From Hirschia maritima DSM 19733 (GTDB lineage: Bacteria; Pseudomonadota; Alphaproteobacteria; Caulobacterales; Hyphomonadaceae): a stretch of 64,000 nucleotides of DNA. The position numbers and the translations under genes were made by a program. A model generated the notes under the pieces. That model had not been told where the DNA came from. It searched no databases and worked only from the letters and a program-made list of their open reading frames with translations. Shown piece after piece: positions 25,914 to 34,374 of the stretch. The stretch spans positions 682,001 to 746,000 of the forward strand of contig NZ_KB899544.1 of NCBI RefSeq assembly GCF_000378345.1, written 5' to 3'. The first letter of the stretch is position 1. Every line of letters starts with the position of its first letter.

Positions 25914-26309
25914 ATGGCTGAAGGCACATCAAAAAAAGTCCTCGTTGTTGAGGATAATGAGCTGAACATGAAATTGTTCTGTGATTTGCTCGATGCTTTT
26001 GGCTTTGAAGCTATAAAGTCAGTTGATGGTTTGCGTGCTGTAGAACTTGCTAAGGAAGTCCATCCGGATTTGATTATTATGGATATTCAATTGCCAGAAG
26101 TTTCTGGATTGGATTTGGCGCGTTGGATCAAAGATGATGATGTGGTGGGAGATATTCCAATTCTAGCGGTAACGGCTTTTGCCATGCGTCAAGACGAACA
26201 GGACGTGAAAGATGCTGGGTGTGAGGCTTATATGACAAAGCCCATCCAGATGGCACCTTTCATTAAAACAGTGGAAGAGCTTGTTGCGCCGAGGAGACAG
26301 ACCCATTGA
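25914..26309 (+). CDS. divK: DivK, single-domain response regulator
   Basis: 131 residues, one receiver domain: VVEDNELNM (acidic pocket), phospho-acceptor Asp57 in LIIMDIQLPE, TAFAM with the conserved Thr, and KPI with the conserved Lys. It resembles Caulobacter DivK closely (VVEDNELNMKLF, ISGL/VSGL, TAFAM). DivK works with PleC and DivJ to control CtrA and cell fate. I chose the ATG at 25914, after CGAGGAG, over an upstream GTG at 25887. pleD starts inside its stop codon. Confidence 0.95.
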   Translation: MAEGTSKKVLVVEDNELNMKLFCDLLDAFGFEAIKSVDGLRAVELAKEVHPDLIIMDIQLPEVSGLDLARWIKDDDVVGDIPILAVTAFAMRQDEQDVKDAGCEAYMTKPIQMAPFIKTVEELVAPRRQTH

Positions 26310-27685
26310 GCGCGCGTGTCCTCGTAGTTGATGATATTGAAGCAAACCGAAAATTACTCTGCGCCAAACTAGCTCATGAGTATTTTCAGGTAACGACTGC
26401 TGTCGATGGTATGGATGCGATCGATAAAGCAATTGCGACTGAACCAGACATTATATTGCTTGATGTTATGATGCCCCGAATGGATGGATTTGAGGCATGT
26501 CGTGAATTGAAGTTTGACCCACGTACAGAGCACATTCCTATTGTTATGGTGACTGCGCTGAACGAACGTGAAGATAGATTGAAAGGGTTGAGAGCAGGGG
26601 CAGATGATTTCCTGACCAAACCAATCAATGATTTGCAATTATTGTCACGCGTTCGTGCTCTATCAAAGTACAAATTAGTTGCGGATGAGCTTAGAAAACG
26701 CGAAGCGTCTGGGCGACGAATTGGTGTAATTGATGTGACACCTTCTGGGCGCGGAGGTAATCCTGCCCGAGTATTGGTAGTCGATGACAATGAGCGTCAG
26801 GCTGCTCGTATTTGTCGTTATTTGGAAACTGACCACAAGCCTATGACATTGGCCAATGCCAGTTCTCAACCTGGTGGATTGGGAGCGGGAGCAGCTACAG
26901 TTGATATTATGGTTTTATCGCTGGGCGGTGAAAAATACGATGGCTTGAAACTGTGCGCCTACTTGCGAAACTTAGAAGCAACACGTGATCTTCCAATTCT
27001 CGCAATTGTTGATGCAGAAGATGAAGCTTTGGCTGTTAAAGCGCTTGATCTTGGTGCTTCAGATATACTCGTGCGTCCTATTGATCCAGAAGAATTGCTT
27101 GCGCGTGTAAAAACGCAGGTGAATAAGAAGAGATATATTGATTCCCTGCGTGCCAGATTAGATCAATCGATGGAATTGGCCGTTACAGATCAGCTTACCG
27201 GACTGCACAATCGACGTTTCATGGAGAAGCGTTTGGATCAATTCGTGAAGCGCTCCAATATGGGTGGCGGACCCGTTTCTATTCTTTTATGTGACTTGGA
27301 TCACTTTAAACGTGTGAATGATGGTCATGGGCATGATGTAGGGGATGAAGTTCTTCGTGAGTTTTCTGGTCGTTTGATGAAAAATATCAGACCGACTGAC
27401 ATAGCCTGTCGTTATGGCGGTGAAGAATTTATGGTTATAATGCCAGATACAACTATACAAATGGCTCAGATTACAGCTGAACGTATTCGGGACAGCGTTG
27501 ATACTATGCCTTTTGCGATAAATGGTGGCCTTGGACAGCTGGATATAACTATGTCAGGGGGGGCATCAGTAATCTTCCCGCCAGACGATACCGTAAATCA
27601 ACTGATCAAACGTGCCGATGAAGCGCTTTACAATGCAAAAGAAAGCGGCCGAAATAAAATCATCTGTAATTTTGATGGGTTTTAG
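26306..27685 (+). CDS. pleD: PleD, response-regulator diguanylate cyclase
   Basis: 459 residues with REC1 (phospho-acceptor Asp53 in ILLDVMMP), a second adaptor REC lacking the acceptor Asp (VLSLGG in its place), and a GGDEF domain. The active site is GGEEF (about 371-375), and the inhibitory I-site RPTD lies five residues before it, so product inhibition by c-di-GMP is expected. The start codon is TTG (26306-26308), overlapping the divK stop TGA, with GAGGAG about 10 bases upstream. In Caulobacter PleD controls stalk, flagellum and holdfast development. Confidence 0.96.
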   Translation: MSARVLVVDDIEANRKLLCAKLAHEYFQVTTAVDGMDAIDKAIATEPDIILLDVMMPRMDGFEACRELKFDPRTEHIPIVMVTALNEREDRLKGLRAGADDFLTKPINDLQLLSRVRALSKYKLVADELRKREASGRRIGVIDVTPSGRGGNPARVLVVDDNERQAARICRYLETDHKPMTLANASSQPGGLGAGAATVDIMVLSLGGEKYDGLKLCAYLRNLEATRDLPILAIVDAEDEALAVKALDLGASDILVRPIDPEELLARVKTQVNKKRYIDSLRARLDQSMELAVTDQLTGLHNRRFMEKRLDQFVKRSNMGGGPVSILLCDLDHFKRVNDGHGHDVGDEVLREFSGRLMKNIRPTDIACRYGGEEFMVIMPDTTIQMAQITAERIRDSVDTMPFAINGGLGQLDITMSGGASVIFPPDDTVNQLIKRADEALYNAKESGRNKIICNFDGF

Positions 27686-27720
27686 CTTTTGGAAAATCGA
27701 TCGGTTCGTACTTGTAATAA

Positions 27721-27754
27721 AAAAGGGCTTGGTAAATTACCAAGCCCTTTTTTA
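27721..27754. terminator. Bidirectional terminator between pleD and rpmG
   Basis: AAAAGGGCTTGGTAA pairs with TTACCAAGCCCTTTT almost as one continuous palindrome, with A-run and T-run on both sides. It would end both the divK-pleD transcript and the convergent rpmG transcript. Confidence 0.9.
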
Positions 27755-27774
27755 TTATTCGAGAGGGAGTGATC

Positions 27775-27942
27775 TTACTTGATCTTACCTTCTTTGAATT
27801 CAACGTGTTTACGGATGACTGGGTCGTACTTTTTAAGTACAAGTTTTTCAGTCAAGTTACGCGGGTTTTTCTTCGTGACGTAGAAATAACCTGTGTCCGC
27901 AGTCGAATTCAGGCGAATTTTCACAGTGGTTGGTTTAGCCAT
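27775..27942 (-). CDS. rpmG: 50S ribosomal protein L33
   Basis: A 55-codon gene read on the minus strand. The translation starts [19 protein letters not shown] and continues [26 protein letters not shown], which is bacterial L33 of the cysteine-free type. Length and sequence are canonical. It ends at the shared terminator with pleD. L33 sits near the E site of the 50S subunit. The lack of the CxxC zinc pairs indicates the zinc-independent form. Confidence 0.97.
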   Translation of the reverse strand: MAKPTTVKIRLNSTADTGYFYVTKKNPRNLTEKLVLKKYDPVIRKHVEFKEGKIK

Positions 27943-28234
27943 TGATCTCTTGCTCTTTATTCGAGGCGCGGTAACTCGCGCGTGAAACGGAAACGCGCTT
28001 AAAACAGTAAACTACCTATGCCGTCAAGTGTTGATTTTGAATTGTTTGGTATTTGCTCATAATATTTTTGAAAACGTCGTTTTGTCGCAAATGGTGCTGC
28101 TTCTAAAATACAACAGTATACAATGGCAGAATTCTTGCTAGACTATAGGTTGAGCAGGGAATGGGTGTGTAGATTACGTTTGTTTCCAAGACTCAAATAA
28201 AAAATAAGCTCAAACTATAAAGAGTGTACGGGAC
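27943..28234. other. Divergent intergenic region rpmG-pckA
   Basis: 292 bases without a gene. It must hold the divergent promoters for rpmG and pckA. I could not pick convincing -35/-10 pairs or a recognisable regulator site by eye. Confidence 0.5.
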
Positions 28235-29833
28235 ATGACAAAAGCAAATATTCTGGCTGACCTTGGGGTCAAGCCAAAAGAAACCTATGTTAATTTGAAA
28301 GAAGCAGCGCTTTACGAAGCAGCGATTCGTCGTGGCGAAGGTGAAGTTGCTAAAGGCGGTGCCTTAGTTGTTAAAACTGGTGAGCACACAGGACGTTCAG
28401 CAAAAGATAAATTTACTGTTCGCAACGACTTCACTGAAAAGACAGTTTGGTGGGATAATAACGAATCAATCTCATCCGAACAATTTGATCTTCTCTGGGA
28501 AGACTTCCAAACACACATGAATGACAATGAGCTGTATGTTCAGCAATTGTTTGGTGGTGCTGACCTAGATCACCGTGTGAGCGTACGTATTGTCAATGAG
28601 TTGGCATGGCACAATTTGTTTATCCGTCACTTGCTGCGTCGTCCCACCGATGCAGAGCTTAAAGGTTTTACTAACGACTTCACAATTGTGAACCTTCCTT
28701 CTTTCCGCGCTGATCCTAAGCGTCACGGTACACGTTCTGAAACAGTGATTGCTGTGAACTTTGAAAAGAAGATGATTCTTATCGGTGGTACATCATACGC
28801 TGGTGAAACGAAGAAATCAGTGTTCACAATTTTGAACTACTTGCTTCCAGAATCTAATGTAATGCCGATGCACTGTTCAGTGAACACATCTGACAAAGAT
28901 GATGCTGCAATCTTCTTTGGTCTTTCTGGTACAGGTAAGACTACGCTTTCTGCTGACCAATCCCGTATCTTGGTTGGTGATGATGAGCACGGTTGGTCTG
29001 AGAATGGTCTCTTCAATTTTGAAGGTGGCTGTTATGCTAAAATGATCAATCTGTCTGAAGAGGCAGAACCTGAAATTTTCGCAACAACTAAGCAATGGGG
29101 TACAGTGCTTGAAAACACTGTAATGGACCCTGTTACACGTGAGTTAGACCTGTTCGACAACTCATTGGCTGAAAATTCTCGCGGTGCATACCCGATTTCA
29201 GCAATTCCAAACGCTTCCGACACAGGGCGTTGTGGGCAGCCTAAAAACTTGATCATGCTAACAGCTGATGCTTTTGGTGTTTTGCCTCCAATTGCAAAGC
29301 TAACGCCTGAGCAAGCCATGTATCATTTCCTATCTGGATACACTGCGAAAGTGGCCGGTACAGAAAAAGGTATTACAGAGCCAACAGCGGCATTCTCTAC
29401 ATGTTTTGGTGCGCCATTCATGCCGCGTCACCCATCTGAGTATGGTGACCTTCTAGGTAAGCTTATTGAGACATATCAAACAGATTGTTGGTTGGTGTCT
29501 ACGGGGTGGACAGGTGGCCCATACGGAACTGGTAACCGTATGCCAATCAAAGCCACACGTGCGCTTCTAAACGCTGCTCTGGAAGGCTCCTTGGCTAAGG
29601 GTGACTTCCGTAAGGATGAGACATTTGGCTTTATGGTGCCCACTAAGCTTGAAGGTGTGGACGACAAAATTCTGACACCACGTGAAACATGGGCTGACAA
29701 AACAGCTTATGACGCGCAGGCCGCGAAACTAGCAGGCATGTTCGTCAACAACTTTAAAATCTTCGAAGATTATGTTTCTGAAGGCGTAAGAGCCGCTGCT
29801 CCTACAGCACAGCAAGCTGTGCCAGCTGAATAA
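28235..29833 (+). CDS. pckA: Phosphoenolpyruvate carboxykinase (ATP)
   Basis: 532 residues, typical of the ATP-dependent enzyme. Key sites: [11 protein letters not shown]-like region ([14 protein letters not shown]), MHCSVN, kinase loop [11 protein letters not shown] (about residues 229-239), and the adenine-binding [10 protein letters not shown] region. It converts oxaloacetate to PEP in gluconeogenesis. Strong codon bias suggests high expression. Monocistronic, with a terminator after it. Confidence 0.97.
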   Translation: MTKANILADLGVKPKETYVNLKEAALYEAAIRRGEGEVAKGGALVVKTGEHTGRSAKDKFTVRNDFTEKTVWWDNNESISSEQFDLLWEDFQTHMNDNELYVQQLFGGADLDHRVSVRIVNELAWHNLFIRHLLRRPTDAELKGFTNDFTIVNLPSFRADPKRHGTRSETVIAVNFEKKMILIGGTSYAGETKKSVFTILNYLLPESNVMPMHCSVNTSDKDDAAIFFGLSGTGKTTLSADQSRILVGDDEHGWSENGLFNFEGGCYAKMINLSEEAEPEIFATTKQWGTVLENTVMDPVTRELDLFDNSLAENSRGAYPISAIPNASDTGRCGQPKNLIMLTADAFGVLPPIAKLTPEQAMYHFLSGYTAKVAGTEKGITEPTAAFSTCFGAPFMPRHPSEYGDLLGKLIETYQTDCWLVSTGWTGGPYGTGNRMPIKATRALLNAALEGSLAKGDFRKDETFGFMVPTKLEGVDDKILTPRETWADKTAYDAQAAKLAGMFVNNFKIFEDYVSEGVRAAAPTAQQAVPAE

Positions 29834-29854
29834 TCGCAGAGCTATTTTGAAACT

Positions 29855-29888
29855 AAAGCGGTCCTTTTGTCGGGGCCGCTTTTTTTGT
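29855..29888 (+). terminator. Terminator of pckA
   Basis: AAAGCGGTCC pairs with GGGCCGCTTT (one G-T pair), followed by a seven-base T-run, 22 bases after the pckA stop. Confidence 0.85.
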
Positions 29889-29895
29889 TACGAGC

Positions 29896-30267
29896 TCAGC
29901 TAAGCATTCCTAGTGAAATCAAGACACCGATCGCTGTAATGGGCGGCCAACCTATGTGTTTTCCTTTGGTTATTAGCGCATCGAACAGGCCTGCTGCGAT
30001 ATGCACCAGCCCAATTGCCCAAAGTAATAAAGGCGAAGCCATCTTTTCATCGAAAGTCACGAGTCCGAGATAAGCTGCGATCAAGAACCACAATGCGCTG
30101 GTCCAATGCCAAGCAAAGCGTATGACTTCCTTTGCCAGTGGGTTCGTCATCACGCCGTGATTGGATTTTATCAGCGGTGATATGAGCCGTTTCTCGCCGA
30201 CAAAGGAGTGTATCAAAGCGGTGATGATACAAAGTGCAGCGGCTAAAAGTAGAAGTATCGAATTCAT
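29896..30267 (-). CDS. Small membrane protein with four transmembrane segments
   Basis: From the ATG at 30267, 123 residues with about four hydrophobic helices: SILLLLAAALCIITALIHSF, then WTSALWFLIAAYLGL, LLLWAIGLVHIAAGL and PPITAIGVLISLGML. The HSFVGEKRLISPL motif after the first helix and HW between segments recall small uncharacterised membrane proteins of proteobacteria. I recognise no family. The gene is convergent with pckA. Confidence 0.65.
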   Translation of the reverse strand: MNSILLLLAAALCIITALIHSFVGEKRLISPLIKSNHGVMTNPLAKEVIRFAWHWTSALWFLIAAYLGLVTFDEKMASPLLLWAIGLVHIAAGLFDALITKGKHIGWPPITAIGVLISLGMLS

Positions 30268-30352
30268 GACGTTCTTTTTGCTCTCTAGTAAGGGACCATG
30301 GAGAATGGTCACTTAGTATAGAGATAACGCCTATGAGGCATGATGACGCTCG

Positions 30353-31099
30353 CTATGTGTTGGTTAATCGCTCCAAATAGCTCTCATTATCTTGCCAGTA
30401 AGTCAGGAATGGAGCGTGATCTTCATTGGGTGATTGGATACGGTTTTGAGCTTCGCCAATTACAAATCTGGTAATGCTAGGCAGATCCAACTCGGCGATT
30501 TCTTCGAAAGTGAACCATCTCAAGTCTAGTAATTCATGGCTATCCATCGGGCGCTTTAATTGTGCTAAAACAGTTTCTGATCTGGCTAGAAAGAAGCGAG
30601 CATCAAATCTTTTGGGCCGATAGGGAGGTGTTATCGCACGACCAATGAATTGAAGGTGATTTAAGCTGGGTTTTACGTTTTGAGAGAGAAAGGTTTTCCA
30701 GCTTTCATCTTCAACATCAGATGATGCAATTGTAGATGTGCTGTTTTCGCCGATAAGTAGCCCAGTTTCTTCAAATGTTTCTCTAATCGCCGAGAGGGCT
30801 AGTCCTTCCGGCGAAACGTTACTTTTTTTCAGCAAAAGAGAACGACAAGATGAAGCTAGCTGTCCGATTGGTCGGATGATCTGATCCGCTGGGTCCATGC
30901 GCCCACCAGGAAACACATACTTATTGGGCATGAAGTCATGTCCCCCAGCGCGCTGCCCCATAAGGATACGCGGTTGAGGGCCATCGCTGCGCACCAATAT
31001 CATTGTTGCGGCATCTCTAGGTGTAACTGGATTGTCAGCAAAGCTCTTATCAGGAGGGGAATCATCAAATTGACCCGGATTAAATGATCTGTCTGTCAT
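30353..31099 (-). CDS. NUDIX hydrolase
   Basis: 248 residues. The Nudix box is present: FPGGRMDPADQ, a longer-than-usual insertion, then AIRETFEETGLLIGE (the R-E-x-x-E-E-x-G-L core near residue 110). Proteins of this length resemble the NUDT19/ADP-ribose or CoA pyrophosphatase-like groups. The insertion between the two halves of the box is unusual for small MutT proteins but known in this subgroup. It lies 21 bases after rnr on the same strand and is probably co-transcribed. Confidence 0.87.
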   Translation of the reverse strand: MTDRSFNPGQFDDSPPDKSFADNPVTPRDAATMILVRSDGPQPRILMGQRAGGHDFMPNKYVFPGGRMDPADQIIRPIGQLASSCRSLLLKKSNVSPEGLALSAIRETFEETGLLIGENSTSTIASSDVEDESWKTFLSQNVKPSLNHLQFIGRAITPPYRPKRFDARFFLARSETVLAQLKRPMDSHELLDLRWFTFEEIAELDLPSITRFVIGEAQNRIQSPNEDHAPFLTYWQDNESYLERLTNT

Positions 31100-31120
31100 T
31101 GTTCAAATTCCCCTGTTTTT

Positions 31121-33409
31121 TTATTTTCTTTTTCCCATCCGGATGTTTGCAGGTCTACCTTTTTTACCAGCCATGCGCTTTTTGCCGCGCCCCTTCTTTC
31201 CACGAGGTTGATCATTGCGGCGGTGTCTATCACCGCGTTCTCGTTTCGGTTTCATCAGATCTTCACGAGCTTCTCTCGGCTCTGTTAGCATTTCAAACAA
31301 CAAGCCACCCGTTACTGGTGTTGCTTCCAGAAGCTTTACTAAAACAGGCATTCCCATTTCATATCGCATTTCTGATCTGTCTGCGACAAGAGCAGCATTG
31401 TGTTCATCGTAAAGCCAAAATTCATCAGATAATCGAGCTGCAGGAATAAATCCGTCTGCACCGCTTTCATCAAGTCGGATGAACATTCCAGCTTTGGTCA
31501 CGCCAGCAATACGTCCTTGGAATTCAGCACCAACTTTTTCAGACATAAAGGCCACGAGATAACGGTCTGTGGCATCGCGTTCCGCGGCCATAGATCGACG
31601 TTCAGTCGTGGTTAGGTGCTCTGCAATTTCCTCTAAACGTTTGGATTCCACATCTGACAATCCGTCAGGACCAAGGCCAAGAGCTCTGATCAACGCTCGG
31701 TGAACAATTAGATCAGAATAACGACGGATAGGCGAAGTGAAGTGAGCGTATTTAAGCAGGTTAAGTCCGAAATGACCGTGGTTTTCGGGGGCGTATCGTG
31801 CTTGAGATTGAGATCTCAATACCATTTCCGAAACTAAATGTTCGTGTTCACTTAACGCCGCTTTTTTCAACAAATCATTGAAACGTTCAGCTGTGACTTT
31901 AGCGCCTTTGGTCCATTTCATTCCGATAGTTGGAAGTAAGGCACCAAGCGCAAGCAATTTCTCATCTGACGGTTCTTCATGGATTCGGTAGATAAGCGGA
32001 GAGTTTGCTTTTTCTAGGCTTTCTGCGGCACACACATTGGCCTGGATCATAAACTCTTCAATGAGTTTATGCGCATCAAATCTGTCCTTAGTATACACTC
32101 CAAGGACATTTCCTTCCTTATCGAGTGATACGCGGCGCTCAGGAATGTCTAAGTCAAGAGGCTGCCGCTTTGAACGAGCTTGGTTGACGCAATCATATGC
32201 AGCCCACAAAGGTTTCAAAACCGTCTCTAAAAGAGGTTGTGCCTTCTCGTCCGGCTTGCCATCGATCGCGTTTTGAGCTTGCTCATAAGAGAGCTTTGCA
32301 GCGGAACGCATCGTGCCGCGAATGAATCTGTGGCCGATTTTGTTGCCATTTGCTGCAAAACGCATTTCAACAGCAAACGTTTCCCTCAACTCGTTTTCTC
32401 GGAGTGAACACTGATCGGCTGACAACGCTTCAGGAAGCATAGGGGCTACGCGATCTGGAAAATATGTAGAGTTTCCGCGCTTGTATGCTTCGTCATCCAA
32501 TGATGTTCCATGGCACACATAGGCTGCCACATCGGCAATAGCGACATAAACAATCCAGCCATTTGGGTTGCCTTCATCGTCATCGAGTTTGGCAAATACC
32601 GCATCATCATGATCACGCGCGTCTGCTGGATCGATTGTAATGAGGGGAACGTTAGTTAGGTCCTCCCGATCTGCTGTCTGCGCGACTGCGTTTTCAGCTT
32701 CGGCGATAACTTCGACAGGAAATTCATCGGGCACATCGTGAGTGTGTAAAGCAATGAGAGAAGCTGATTTTGGATTATCCATCTGTCCGATAATCTCAAC
32801 AACCTTAGCCATTTGAGGGCCGTAAGGTTTGGATTTTTTGATGGCAATTCTGACTATGTCGCCATCCTCAGCTTCCATGGAAAGAGATTTTTCGACGATA
32901 TATTCGCCTTTATCTTTTCGGCTGGTGGGTTTTACACGACCACCATGTTTATTGGCTTCAAACAATCCAATGACTGTGAGCTGAGTGGTTTCTTCAATCT
33001 TTTTGATGACTTTTGCATACCACAAGCCATCATTGGCTTTGCCAACTTTACAAAGAGCTTTGTCGCCGACACCAAGTACTTCGCCTTTTTTGCGTCCGCC
33101 AGTTGCGACGCAAGTAATGTCAGGGCCAAATAGGCCTTCTTTTCCTTCGCATCTACCTACAAGGTCACCATGCTCATCAATTTTTTCAAATTTGATGATA
33201 GATTTTGGGGGCGGGGCATCGACGCTTGAAAACTGACGTTTTCCGGTACGTGCTATTGCACCTTCAGTCTCAAGTTTCTTTAAAATTTGGCGCAGCGCGA
33301 CACGGTCGCTGCCTTGAACTCCAAGGCCTCGTGCAATCTCGCGTTTGTTCGATTTATCTGGGTTGCGTTCTAAAAATTCGAGAACGACTTGTTCTGTTAA
33401 TTGACTCAT
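31121..33409 (-). CDS. rnr: Ribonuclease R
   Basis: 762 residues. In order: an N-terminal winged-helix (NKREIARGLGVQGSDRVALRQILKKLE), cold-shock-like domains, the RNB catalytic domain with the metal-binding TIDPADARDHDDAVFA (about residue 255), an S1 domain (FQGRIAGVTKAGMFIRLDESGADGF is its core region), and a basic tail rich in Lys/Arg/Gly. RNase R is a 3'-5' exoribonuclease acting on structured RNA. It lies between the M23 peptidase and NUDIX genes. Confidence 0.96.
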   Translation of the reverse strand: MSQLTEQVVLEFLERNPDKSNKREIARGLGVQGSDRVALRQILKKLETEGAIARTGKRQFSSVDAPPPKSIIKFEKIDEHGDLVGRCEGKEGLFGPDITCVATGGRKKGEVLGVGDKALCKVGKANDGLWYAKVIKKIEETTQLTVIGLFEANKHGGRVKPTSRKDKGEYIVEKSLSMEAEDGDIVRIAIKKSKPYGPQMAKVVEIIGQMDNPKSASLIALHTHDVPDEFPVEVIAEAENAVAQTADREDLTNVPLITIDPADARDHDDAVFAKLDDDEGNPNGWIVYVAIADVAAYVCHGTSLDDEAYKRGNSTYFPDRVAPMLPEALSADQCSLRENELRETFAVEMRFAANGNKIGHRFIRGTMRSAAKLSYEQAQNAIDGKPDEKAQPLLETVLKPLWAAYDCVNQARSKRQPLDLDIPERRVSLDKEGNVLGVYTKDRFDAHKLIEEFMIQANVCAAESLEKANSPLIYRIHEEPSDEKLLALGALLPTIGMKWTKGAKVTAERFNDLLKKAALSEHEHLVSEMVLRSQSQARYAPENHGHFGLNLLKYAHFTSPIRRYSDLIVHRALIRALGLGPDGLSDVESKRLEEIAEHLTTTERRSMAAERDATDRYLVAFMSEKVGAEFQGRIAGVTKAGMFIRLDESGADGFIPAARLSDEFWLYDEHNAALVADRSEMRYEMGMPVLVKLLEATPVTGGLLFEMLTEPREAREDLMKPKRERGDRHRRNDQPRGKKGRGKKRMAGKKGRPANIRMGKRK

Positions 33410-33437
33410 GGGGAGCCGTATAACCTAAAATCAGGAA

Positions 33438-34256
33438 TTATGCGCGTTTTTTGTTTGGTTTCACCGTGAAGAAAAAACGTACTGGCTCTGATTTGGTTTT
33501 TCTTAGGTGGTTTTCCGGTTGTGAATGAATGGTTTCAGGGGAGGCTATATTCACAGGACGCAGACCAAACGAACCCCATTGTTCGTTGTATTTACCGGTG
33601 AGGATTTCATAATGCAGATGACGACCGACTGGCACATCTGCGGTGGTTCCCATTGTACCGATAATTTGACCAGCCAACACAATAGCGCCTTCGGTAAGTC
33701 CCTCGGGAATTGAATCAAGGTGCGCATATCGTGTGTAAACACCATACCCATGGTCGATAAGGATCATCTTCCCATATTGATAATGGTATTCAGATTCTTT
33801 GATTTTTCCTGCACCAGCAGCGTAAATATCGACAGGGTTGTAATGCGCGATATCCCAGCCTTTGTGTAAACGAACGCGTTCATTGCGGGTGCGCATTCCA
33901 AAACCTGAAAATAGGCAACCTTCTGCAACGGGGGCAGTAGCCAATGATAAATTCTCATTGATTTCAATCATTGGTTTGAAATTCTTGATGGTATGCAATT
34001 TATCGTAAGCGGGTATGTTTTGGTGAGCGCCGTGATAGCAGACTTTCAACTCCTGTAAGAATATACCTGCCAAACGCTTTTCTTCGGCTTCAGCTTTTTC
34101 CTGCTTATCGATTGCTTTGGTGATCAGGTGTTCTGAGTGAATATGCTCAATTAAGCTAATTGTTGGATCAACAACATTACGATCAACACTCAGGGTATCT
34201 GCTCCAGATACGGAGAGAATTGCGGCGACAATATTTGGTATAAAACTAGAAAACAT
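33438..34256 (-). CDS. M23-family (LytM-type) peptidase, exported
   Basis: 272 residues with a hydrophobic N terminus that looks like a signal peptide, a spacer, then an M23 domain. Zinc ligands: HKGWD (HxxxD) at about residue 131 and HLHYE (HxH) at about 217; HAHL-like YAHLDS is the third region. All ligands are present, so this may be an active peptidoglycan endopeptidase in the periplasm. It sits 28 bases upstream of rnr, which is unusual company. Basic C-terminal tail. Confidence 0.88.
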   Translation of the reverse strand: MFSSFIPNIVAAILSVSGADTLSVDRNVVDPTISLIEHIHSEHLITKAIDKQEKAEAEEKRLAGIFLQELKVCYHGAHQNIPAYDKLHTIKNFKPMIEINENLSLATAPVAEGCLFSGFGMRTRNERVRLHKGWDIAHYNPVDIYAAGAGKIKESEYHYQYGKMILIDHGYGVYTRYAHLDSIPEGLTEGAIVLAGQIIGTMGTTADVPVGRHLHYEILTGKYNEQWGSFGLRPVNIASPETIHSQPENHLRKTKSEPVRFFFTVKPNKKRA

Positions 34257-34314
34257 TTAAGCGCTACAAGTGAGTGTTTCAATCAAAAACAATTCACCTG
34301 TAGCTTGCTTAATT

Positions 34315-34364
34315 CATGCCAGATTGGAGATTTTCACATCCAATGGTTGTGCATAGCTGGCATG
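34315..34364. repeat. Nested inverted repeat between topA and the M23 gene
   Basis: Outer arms CATGCCAG (34315-34322) and CTGGCATG (34357-34364) match perfectly; inside, ATTGGA (34323-34328) and TCCAAT (34339-34344) also pair. It begins 10 bases downstream of the topA stop. There is no T-run, so an ordinary intrinsic terminator is doubtful; it may be an mRNA 3' structure or a binding site. Confidence 0.45.
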
Positions 34365-34374
34365 CGCGTTTAGT

